Assembly: GCA_946482355.1 (NCBI GenBank)
Contig: CAMLRE010000164.1
Coordinates: 1 to 5,615 of the forward strand
Direction: 5' to 3'
Length of the DNA stretch: 5,615 bases
From: an uncultured Bdellovibrio sp.
GTDB lineage: Bacteria; Bdellovibrionota; Bdellovibrionia; Bdellovibrionales; Bdellovibrionaceae
Shown here: positions 1 through 5,585 of the stretch, piece by piece
Numbering within the stretch: position 1 is the stretch's first letter
Layout: each line of letters starts with the position of its first letter
Position numbers and translations under genes: made by a program
Notes under the pieces: model-generated
What the model was told of the DNA's origin: nothing
The model's database searches: none
What the model saw: the letters and a program-made list of their open reading frames with translations, nothing else

Positions 1-345
1 CGGGTATTGGTGAAGACCAAGATCAGCCATCACTTGATCAAAACTATTAATGCCAGAAATCTCTTGCACGATTTTACTTAAAACAACACGTAGCGGGTTA
101 TCTTGGCCATCTTCAATCACATTTATCATCGGTTGGTACGGTGGAAGTGCGCCTGTCACAGTTACCGGATAAAACTGGGCATGCAGTTTTCCCATATCAC
201 GGTAAGTGGTAAAATCTTGAACTGAATAATTATTGATATTTGCACGACCGCCGGCAGGAACGGGAACACCTTCATCCCAAATTTTTTGAGCGAAAACTGA
301 AGTTGTGAGTAAAAGGGCTGTGCCGAATAAAGCTATGTGTTTCAT
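1..345 (-). CDS. Exported protein of unknown function, N-terminal 115 residues (gene cut by left edge)
   Basis: I do not recognise the family. Reading leftwards from the ATG at 345-343, the frame stays open to base 1, giving 115 residues with no stop. The N-terminus is a clear Sec signal peptide: MKH, a hydrophobic stretch (ALFGTALLLTTSVFA), and a likely cut after Ala19 before Gln20. The mature protein should therefore be periplasmic or surface located. The mature start is rich in Pro, Gly and Asn (VPVPAGGRANINNYS); the rest looks like a soluble mixed alpha/beta protein with no Cys in the visible part. An in-frame TAA lies upstream of the ATG, so no longer start is possible nearby. There is no good Shine-Dalgarno sequence. 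The gene lies 73 bp downstream of the beta-barrel gene on the same strand, with no convincing terminator between, so co-transcription is possible. Coding status is supported by the signal peptide and the open frame; function is unknown. Confidence 0.8.
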   Translation of the reverse strand, partial: MKHIALFGTALLLTTSVFAQKIWDEGVPVPAGGRANINNYSVQDFTTYRDMGKLHAQFYPVTVTGALPPYQPMINVIEDGQDNPLRVVLSKIVQEISGINSFDQVMADLGLHQYP

Positions 346-364
346 ACGGAAATCATAGCCAACG

Positions 365-379
365 GATTCTTAAAGAATC
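365..379. repeat. 15-bp perfect inverted repeat before the left-edge gene
   Basis: GATTCTT-A-AAGAATC is a perfect palindrome with 7-bp arms around base 372. It ends about 20 bases upstream of the ATG at 345. Read on the minus strand it is not followed by a T run, so it is a poor terminator for the beta-barrel gene. It could be an operator, or a small hairpin in the leader of the left-edge gene. In AT-rich DNA it may also be chance. Confidence 0.35.
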
Positions 380-418
380 ACCTTTAAAAGTGCTTGTTGC
401 AGCGGGTAAAACAGGGTT

Positions 419-1045
419 TTAGAACAGAATTTTTAAATTAAGAAGATTCGCTCCGATAACACCAGTGCCGGTTTCGGTGGTGGTATTGTTCTTATACGTG
501 TACTGCGTAAGCGTCGAGCGACCGATATATTCAATGGCAATTGTGTCATCAAGATTCCAGCCAATTCCGAAAAACATTCCCGGGCCACCTTTAACTTCTA
601 AAGTTCCTGAACTGGGCATAGTCATCGCCGTCATGCCGTAGGTTATGCCGACCGGAATATACGCGATATCCCAACGATAGACAGCGCCAATACGAATAAA
701 TCCCGTTTGAAAAGTGGCTACCTCTTGTCCGGGTTGTGGTGTGTAAGTTTGATTATTTTTATCAGTCAATTTTGTGAGTTTTCTAGCTTTGCCAGCTTCA
801 GCGGCAAAAATAAAACCCCAATCATTTCTTGGCATTTTGAAAATATCGATCCCGATTTCTGGAGCACCTTCAAATTCCATAAAATAACTGTCGGTATAAG
901 GCGTTGAGCCTTCAGTTCCAGTAATGTTCATCATCGAAAAGTAAGTCGGGCTATAACCCACATGAAATCCGAAAGACCATTTTGCATCAGCGGCAATAGC
1001 GTGTGGAGTAAGTAACATTGCAAAAACTAAGATGATTTTTTTCAT
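419..1045 (-). CDS. Small outer-membrane beta-barrel protein, family unidentified
   Basis: 208 residues. Residues 1-19 form a Sec signal peptide (MKKIILVFAMLLTPHAIAA), with a likely cut after Ala18 or Ala19. The mature chain of about 190 residues alternates polar and hydrophobic or aromatic residues in short stretches (WSFGFHVGYS, GFIFAAEAG, TGFIRIGAVYRWDI, GMFFGIGWN, TIAIEYIG) and ends in LKILF. A C-terminal aromatic residue in such a strand is the usual recognition signal for the BAM insertion machinery. The size fits an eight-stranded barrel of the OmpA/OmpW/OmpX type, but no named family is recognised. There is no Cys. The frame can be extended upstream to an ATG at 1177, but that would put 44 untypical residues in front of a perfect signal peptide, so the start at 1045 is chosen. 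Shine-Dalgarno pairing is weak. It is divergent from the CMD protein gene across 200 bp, and the left-edge exported protein follows on the same strand. A role in stress resistance or transport cannot be read from the sequence. Confidence 0.82.
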   Translation of the reverse strand: MKKIILVFAMLLTPHAIAADAKWSFGFHVGYSPTYFSMMNITGTEGSTPYTDSYFMEFEGAPEIGIDIFKMPRNDWGFIFAAEAGKARKLTKLTDKNNQTYTPQPGQEVATFQTGFIRIGAVYRWDIAYIPVGITYGMTAMTMPSSGTLEVKGGPGMFFGIGWNLDDTIAIEYIGRSTLTQYTYKNNTTTETGTGVIGANLLNLKILF

Positions 1046-1245
1046 GATAAATAATCGGTTATTTACAAAATGAACATGAGTCTGAATTAAAAAAACGGAT
1101 GAATTATTAGACCCTGGTCGTGTGAAAATACATGTAAATAAAAAATCACCTAGACCAATTTGCCACCCAAAATCCAAATTTAATAGTGGCTAAGTATTTG
1201 CAAAATTAGGGGCCATCAAACCCAAAAATCACCAAGGAGATTTTA
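1046..1245. promoter_or_regulatory. Divergent promoter region between the beta-barrel and CMD genes
   Basis: This 200-bp AT-rich gap lies between two divergent starts, so it must hold promoters for both unless transcription enters from elsewhere. For the plus-strand gene the best -10 candidate is TTTAAT at 1179-1184 (5 of 6 matches to TATAAT), which would give a leader of about 50 bases; no well-spaced -35 box accompanies it. No convincing minus-strand promoter was found. The region also holds the palindrome TACATGTA (1129-1136) and two direct copies of AAAAATCACC (1141-1150 and 1224-1233), 83 bases apart. No RNA gene or further coding frame with good support was seen. Confidence 0.4.
1234..1239 (+). 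promoter_or_regulatory. Ribosome binding site of the CMD protein gene
   Basis: AAGGAG lies six bases before the ATG at 1246, a near-ideal Shine-Dalgarno sequence and spacing. It fixes the start at the signal-peptide Met. It is the strongest ribosome binding site among the visible gene starts in the window. Confidence 0.85.
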
Positions 1246-2226
1246 ATGAAAACGAAGTCCCAACTTATCCTTATTTTAACCACATTTTTATCACTCACGG
1301 CGTTTGCGCAAGTTGAAAGAACGGCTGCCTCGACAAAATCAGAGACTAAGCAGCAAGCCATGAAGCCTTCTGCCGAATACACGGCAGCACTTGATGAGAT
1401 CAAAACAAATTTAGGAATGGTTCCTACATTTTTAAAAATGTATCCACAAGAAGGTTTACCTGGAGCGTGGGAAGAAATGAAAGCGGTCGAGATGAATCCG
1501 AACTCGCAAATTTCGGGTAAATATAAAGATTTAATCGGTCTTGCGGTTGCAGCCCAAATTCCGTGTAAGTACTGCGTATACTTTCACCGTAAATTTGCGG
1601 CTCTGCAAGGGGCTACAGAGCGTGAAATGAACGAAGCCGTAGCCGTCGCCTCAAGCGTTCGTAAATGGAGTACTTATGCTTTTGGTGAAAATTTAAATTT
1701 TGAAACATTTAAAAAAGATGTCGATCAAATAGTGTCTAATACAAAAGCTATGGCGCAGAAAAATACGCCATCACCTATGGCAACGCCAGCGGCTGATATT
1801 TCAACAGCAGATCTTGCGCTCAAAGATGTGCAAAATATCTATGGCTTTACGCCAAACTTTTTAAGCGCTTACCATAAGCCAGCGTTATCAGGAGCTTGGA
1901 GAGGTTTACGTGATTTTCATATGAGTGCAAATACAGCTTTACCGATGAAAGTAAAAAGCTTTATCGGCTTAGCGGTAGGGGCGCAAATGCCATGTAATTA
2001 CTGTCTCTATATTGATGGTGAAATGGCTAAACTAAATGGGGCTACGCCTGAAGAATTAAAAGAAGCGGTGTTAATGGCTGCGAGCGTTCGCCAGTGGAGT
2101 ACTTTTTTAAATGGTATTAATATGGACGAAGTTAAATTTCGCCGCGAAGTGGATCAAATGGCCGCAATGGCGAAGAAAAAAATGGGCGCGGTAAAAACTG
2201 ACCGCCAGGCTTCAGCGACTCATTAA
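1246..2226 (+). CDS. Exported protein with two tandem AhpD/carboxymuconolactone-decarboxylase-like domains
   Basis: 326 residues. Residues 1-21 are a Sec signal peptide (hydrophobic core LILILTTFLSLTAFA, likely cut before Gln22), which places it in the periplasm. Two homologous domains follow, at about 45-165 and 188-305, with a 143-residue period and a Pro/Thr/Ala-rich linker (170-187). Each has the family block GLAV(A/G)AQxPCxYC followed by GAT and an SVR-WST motif. Domain 1 has Cys107, Cys110 and His114, the CxxCxxxH redox centre of AhpD-type peroxidases, with Asp95 where AhpD has its catalytic Glu. Domain 2 keeps Cys250 and Cys253 but has Asp257 in place of His and Ser238 in place of the acid, so it is probably less active or structural. 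Known relatives reduce peroxides through the Cys pair, which fits a role against peroxide or in thiol chemistry outside the cytoplasm. That role is inferred, and the electron donor is not visible here. The gene stands alone and ends four bases from the convergent regulator gene. Confidence 0.9.
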   Translation: MKTKSQLILILTTFLSLTAFAQVERTAASTKSETKQQAMKPSAEYTAALDEIKTNLGMVPTFLKMYPQEGLPGAWEEMKAVEMNPNSQISGKYKDLIGLAVAAQIPCKYCVYFHRKFAALQGATEREMNEAVAVASSVRKWSTYAFGENLNFETFKKDVDQIVSNTKAMAQKNTPSPMATPAADISTADLALKDVQNIYGFTPNFLSAYHKPALSGAWRGLRDFHMSANTALPMKVKSFIGLAVGAQMPCNYCLYIDGEMAKLNGATPEELKEAVLMAASVRQWSTFLNGINMDEVKFRREVDQMAAMAKKKMGAVKTDRQASATH

Positions 2227-2257
2227 AAACTTATTCAGTGGGTTTATCTTGAATAAG
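2225..2257 (-). terminator. Rho-independent terminator of the kinase-regulator operon, embedded in the regulator's last codons
   Basis: Read on the minus strand, CTTATTCA (2257-2250) and TGAATAAG (2237-2230) form a perfect 8-bp stem with a 12-base loop. The stem is followed directly by TTTTT (2229-2225). It contains the regulator's stop codon (2233-2231), and its T run overlaps the stop codon of the convergent CMD gene. The stem is AT-rich and so only moderately stable. On the plus strand no T run follows, so it is not expected to end the CMD transcript efficiently. Confidence 0.6.
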
Positions 2258-2923
2258 CTTATTACGAACCCAGGTTCTAATATGTGATAATTCTTTTTCA
2301 GATAAACCCACATAGTTAGCTGATATTTCATAATGGTCAGTTTTTAAATCGGAAGTGTTCACACGAATTGAAACCGTTGTTCGTTCAAAGATATTAAAAA
2401 AATCGCTGGTGATTTTATAAATCTGGCCAGGAATAAGACCTACATCCGAAGAAAACTTCGCACTGACTTCTGAGCTTGAAATTAATGTTAATTTCATCGG
2501 AATAGAAGCCGGCTTGTTCACAATCGCATGAACGAAGTCGTCTTTATCACTTTTTTGCGCTAATAGCTTTTTTAGCTTTGTCATTAACACATCAGGATCA
2601 ATCGGTTTAATCATGTAATCGTTAGCACCCACTGAAATCGCTTTTTCAACGTCAGCAGGGTCACGTTTACCGGTTAACATTAAAATCGGAACTTTTTGGT
2701 TATTGCTAGGTTGCGAGCGAATTGTTGAAATTAAGCTAAAACCGCTTGTTCCCATGGGCATAACCGCATCGGTAATGACCACATCAAATTTTTCACGTTG
2801 GATATGTTCAAAGGCATCCAGTGAATTCGTGCAAGAGACGACAATAAAGTTTTCTTTTTTTAAAATGGCTTCTAAGGTAAGTAATACGCTTGTTTGATCA
2901 TCCACAATCAGAATTGTCTTCAT
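2231..2923 (-). CDS. Response regulator: receiver domain plus degenerate PilZ-like domain
   Basis: 230 residues. Residues 1-122 are a complete receiver (REC) domain: acidic pair Asp8/Asp9, phospho-acceptor Asp52 (VVITDAVMP), Thr84 and Lys106 (IKP). The loop after Asp52 is P-x4-G (MPMGTSG), one residue longer than the common P-x3-G. After a short charged linker, residues about 138-222 resemble the PilZ beta-barrel: a strand with Ser-rich turn (LTLISSSEVSAKF), a PGQIYKI stretch, and a closing YEISANYVGLSEKELSHIRTW segment like the usual end of PilZ domains. The c-di-GMP-binding RxxxR motif and D/NxSxxG are absent, so binding of that nucleotide is not expected. There is no DNA-binding domain, so output is probably by protein contact. 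The start overlaps the kinase stop codon (ATGA) and has AAGGAAGG upstream within the kinase gene, which implies translational coupling and a kinase-regulator pair. REC is certain; the PilZ-like call is moderate. Confidence 0.92.
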   Translation of the reverse strand: MKTILIVDDQTSVLLTLEAILKKENFIVVSCTNSLDAFEHIQREKFDVVITDAVMPMGTSGFSLISTIRSQPSNNQKVPILMLTGKRDPADVEKAISVGANDYMIKPIDPDVLMTKLKKLLAQKSDKDDFVHAIVNKPASIPMKLTLISSSEVSAKFSSDVGLIPGQIYKITSDFFNIFERTTVSIRVNTSDLKTDHYEISANYVGLSEKELSHIRTWVRNKLIQDKPTE

Positions 2924-5463
2924 GACGCCTTCCTTTGACTTTGTTTAATGTCATATATGCGCTCTTCAATACCGGCTATCGCTAACGAATAACATAGCTG
3001 CGCTTTACTGATCTCTTGTTTTAAAGTATCAGTGTGGGCAGGGTTATTTTCATCAGCCAAAGATTCAATTTTAGCTAAAATATGGTGAAGTTCATGCGCA
3101 TCTAATTCTGCTGATGCTGATTTTAGGCTGTGCGCTGTTTGATAAAGTTCAGTAAAGTTTTGCGCTTGTAATAATTCAGGTAATTTAGAAAGTTTAGCAG
3201 GGGCTTGGGTTGTAAAATCTTTAAGTAAGATTTCAATTAATAGCTGATCGCCCACCATAAGGTGTTTGATTTTTTCAATCTGACTAGGGCTAGCCATTGT
3301 AGCTGTAAAGTACTGTTTTAATAAAGCCACAAGTTTATTTAATTCAATCGGTTTAGTTAGAAACGCCGTCATACCAGCTTTGCTGTTATCGTCAAAGTTA
3401 GTTTGTCTGACATCGGCTGAAAGGCCCACGATCGGCGTGTTTTTCATTTGTGAGTTTTGCTGAAGGGCGATAATTTTTTTAGTCGCTTCTAAGCCACTCA
3501 TCACCGGCATATTAGAATCCATTAAAATTAAATCGGGGTGGTGAGTTTGATAAAGCTGAACAGCTTCTTCACCGTTATTGGCCACCACAGTTTGAAATCC
3601 TAATTTAGATAAATAGTTCGTAATAACTTTTTGATTTACGGTACTATCTTCAGCAATCAAAATTAAACCCTGAAACTGATGACTGAATAAAATACTTTCT
3701 TCGTCGTGTTCAGTTTGTTCACTACCCACAGTTGGTGCGCAAACTTCTAAAGGTAAACTAAACCAGAACTGAGTACCTTTTCCTAATTCGCTTGATACGC
3801 CTATTTCACCTTTTAAAAGATCAACTAGCTGCTTACAAATACTTAAGCCTAAACCTGTACCACCTACAGTCTGTCCGTTTTTCGTTTGAAAGTATTTCTG
3901 AAAAAGGTGGCTCACTTCAACAGGGGTCATACCGCTTCCGGTGTCTTTAACGATAATTTTTGTGTTTGCGCCTTCAGTGATAAATTTTAATTCAACAAAG
4001 CCAACTTTGGTAAACTTCATCGCATTACCGATAAGGTTAATCATTACTTGGCGGATACGGTTTGAGTCTGAATTAAAATGTTCGTTTTTAAGTTCTGAAA
4101 AATCTAATTTAAGTTCAAGACCTTTTTCCATCACCATCGGTTTAAAGTTATCGGCAACATCATTAGCTAAGGCTTTTAAGCTAAAAGGAGCGTTAGTGAT
4201 TTCAAGTTTACCAGCTTCGATTTTTGAATGATCAAGAATGTCGTTAATTAACGTTAATAATGACTTTGCCGAACGCTGAATTGTTACGACATAATCTTTT
4301 TGATCTTCGTTAAGTTTAGTTTCTTTAAGTAATGTCGTTAAACCTAAGACCGCATTCATCGGTGTTCTGATTTCATGAGACATCGAAGCTAAGAAATCTG
4401 ATTTTAATTTTGAATTCTCTAAAGCGCGCTCTTTTTCTGATTTCCAGAATTGCTCTAATTGTTTTTTAGCTGTGATGTTTTTTAAAACAACCACCGAGCC
4501 TGATGTTAGGCCTTTTGAATCCACATAAAAACCATTTGAGGCAGATACGAAAATACCATCGGGGTGAAGCTGATTTTTTACGATAAATTCCTGATCGTTC
4601 ACTAAGCCTTTCTTAAGTGCTGTGTACATCGGAAGTTCTTCTTTAGAAAGTTTTCTTCCGTCAGGAGATTGAAAACCCATCACATCAATTGAGCTTGAAT
4701 AGAAAATATCATTGACCACGGGGCCAATAATGTTTTTGGCTGATTCATTGCTGAAAGTGAAAAAACCGTATTTATCAGTCACGATCACACCTTCAGACAT
4801 ATTGCTGATTACTTTTTTGAAAGTATCAACTTGTGAAACAAGGCCGATATTCTGTTTTCGTGTTATACGGTATAAAGCCAGCAAGTGTACGACGGCTAAG
4901 GCCAGCGACATTAAGCTGATCACTAAAAAACTTGATTGTGGGTTAAATTTAAATTCACCAACGTTTTTCTTAAAAAGATCCATTGGCTCTGTGGCAATTT
5001 TTACGTTGATGGTGGCCCCTGAAGCGATAAAGTTTTTAACAGCGTCAAAGTAATCAGCGTAGTTTAAAGATCTTTTAGCCAGGGTATTGTGAATGGCGGC
5101 TTTTTGTTTTGCTAAGGGTGAAGCTAACGCCTGTATCATTAACGAGTTATTGCGTGTTGAAAAGTCATTGAATTTTTTTGAGCGCTCCATTTTTGGGTCA
5201 GTCGTGTACTGCGAACTTTCAACATAAGTTTTAAGTTCGACAACATTTTCTTGCCACGCATTTACTTTTTCAAAAAGCGATTGTTCGTCAGCAGTTAAAA
5301 CTTCTTGGGTGATAAAAAGTGAACTTAAGCTTTGGTTTAAGCCTGATTGATAACCTAATGCCAGCACCATAAAAAAGGCAAAATTGCAAAGTCCGATTAA
5401 ATAAAAATGGCGCTTTAAAAAGGCCCAAAAAAGCTTCGTCATGACTGAGGTATTTATCGTCAT
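2920..5463 (-). CDS. Membrane hybrid histidine kinase with PAS, HisKA, HATPase, REC and HPt domains
   Basis: 847 residues. TM1 about 19-38 and TM2 about 177-200 enclose a mostly helical periplasmic region of about 140 residues with no recognised family. A PAS domain (about 210-330) and a coiled-coil linker follow. HisKA carries His363 (SHEIRTPMN). The ATPase has Asn480 (N box), DTGSG 507-511 (G1), FQKYF 521-525 (F box) and GGTGLGL 534-540 (G2). The receiver, about 598-718, has Glu605/Asp606, phospho-acceptor Asp649 (LILMDSNMP), Ser682 and Lys704. The C-terminal HPt domain (about 725-820) has His778 in AHSLKSAS; the usual Gly after Lys is Ser. All catalytic residues for a His-Asp-His relay in one chain (BarA/ArcB type architecture) are present, so the final acceptor is probably Asp52 of the coupled regulator. 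The signal sensed is unknown. Met8 (5442) is an alternative start; neither Met has a good Shine-Dalgarno sequence, so 5463 is a choice, not a proof. Confidence 0.95.
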   Translation of the reverse strand: MTINTSVMTKLFWAFLKRHFYLIGLCNFAFFMVLALGYQSGLNQSLSSLFITQEVLTADEQSLFEKVNAWQENVVELKTYVESSQYTTDPKMERSKKFNDFSTRNNSLMIQALASPLAKQKAAIHNTLAKRSLNYADYFDAVKNFIASGATINVKIATEPMDLFKKNVGEFKFNPQSSFLVISLMSLALAVVHLLALYRITRKQNIGLVSQVDTFKKVISNMSEGVIVTDKYGFFTFSNESAKNIIGPVVNDIFYSSSIDVMGFQSPDGRKLSKEELPMYTALKKGLVNDQEFIVKNQLHPDGIFVSASNGFYVDSKGLTSGSVVVLKNITAKKQLEQFWKSEKERALENSKLKSDFLASMSHEIRTPMNAVLGLTTLLKETKLNEDQKDYVVTIQRSAKSLLTLINDILDHSKIEAGKLEITNAPFSLKALANDVADNFKPMVMEKGLELKLDFSELKNEHFNSDSNRIRQVMINLIGNAMKFTKVGFVELKFITEGANTKIIVKDTGSGMTPVEVSHLFQKYFQTKNGQTVGGTGLGLSICKQLVDLLKGEIGVSSELGKGTQFWFSLPLEVCAPTVGSEQTEHDEESILFSHQFQGLILIAEDSTVNQKVITNYLSKLGFQTVVANNGEEAVQLYQTHHPDLILMDSNMPVMSGLEATKKIIALQQNSQMKNTPIVGLSADVRQTNFDDNSKAGMTAFLTKPIELNKLVALLKQYFTATMASPSQIEKIKHLMVGDQLLIEILLKDFTTQAPAKLSKLPELLQAQNFTELYQTAHSLKSASAELDAHELHHILAKIESLADENNPAHTDTLKQEISKAQLCYSLAIAGIEERIYDIKQSQRKAS
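2928..2936 (-). promoter_or_regulatory. Ribosome binding site of the regulator, inside the kinase gene
   Basis: On the minus strand AAAGGAAGG ends four bases before the regulator's ATG, within the last codons of the kinase. Together with the ATGA start/stop overlap (2920-2923) it supports coupled translation of kinase and regulator and confirms the regulator start. Confidence 0.7.
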
Positions 5464-5505
5464 TTTCAGAGTGAAAAATCACATTTTTTTAAGCTTCGCT
5501 CAAAG
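5464..5505 (-). promoter_or_regulatory. Short leader/promoter region of the kinase-regulator operon
   Basis: Only about 40 bases separate the upstream terminator from the kinase start, so if the operon has its own promoter it must lie here or overlap the first codons. The best guess is TTGAGC (5503-5498) with a 17-base spacer and GATTTT (5480-5475), a poor -10 box. The latter sits inside the palindrome GTGA-AAAA-TCAC (5471-5482), which looks like an operator half-site pair. If translation starts at Met8 (5442) instead, the promoter could extend further left. No Shine-Dalgarno sequence is evident. Confidence 0.25.
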
Positions 5506-5534
5506 AAAAACTGCCCGATGGTCTAGGGCAGTTT
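5502..5534 (-). terminator. Rho-independent terminator of the gene to the right
   Basis: AAACTGCCC (5508-5516) and GGGCAGTTT (5526-5534) pair perfectly over 9 bp around a 9-base loop. On the minus strand the stem runs into TTTTTCTTT (5510-5502), a classic intrinsic terminator. On the plus strand the following GTTTGTTAAG is a weaker tail, and no plus-strand gene precedes it. It should therefore end a minus-strand transcript entering from the right edge and insulate the kinase operon from it. Confidence 0.8.
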
Positions 5535-5585
5535 GTTAAGTTAAAATTAGTGTTAAAAAGTTTGTCAGTTTTTAAAACTTTAAGT

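Noticed and set aside
408..420. AAAAC-AGG-GTTTT hairpin at the beta-barrel stop as a terminator
   Set aside because: The stem is 5 bp and almost all A-T, and no T run follows it on the minus strand, so termination is unlikely.
707..907. Plus-strand open frame of 66 codons opposite the beta-barrel gene
   Set aside because: It lies wholly antisense to a well-supported gene, has no good ribosome binding site, and its translation has no recognisable motif.
1046..1177. Upstream extension of the beta-barrel gene to an ATG at 1177
   Set aside because: It would add 44 residues with no conserved character before a textbook signal peptide beginning at the Met encoded at 1045, and would occupy most of the divergent control region.
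3941..4231. Plus-strand open frame of 96 codons opposite the kinase ATPase region
   Set aside because: It is an antisense shadow of the HisKA/ATPase coding sequence, with no recognisable domain or start signals.
4712..5053. Plus-strand open frame of 113 codons opposite the kinase PAS/TM2 region
   Set aside because: It is a shadow of the kinase frame with no independent support.
5288..5482. Second minus-strand frame starting GTG before the kinase ATG
   Set aside because: It overlaps the kinase N-terminus in another frame; the kinase frame has the membrane segment and all domains, and this one has none.
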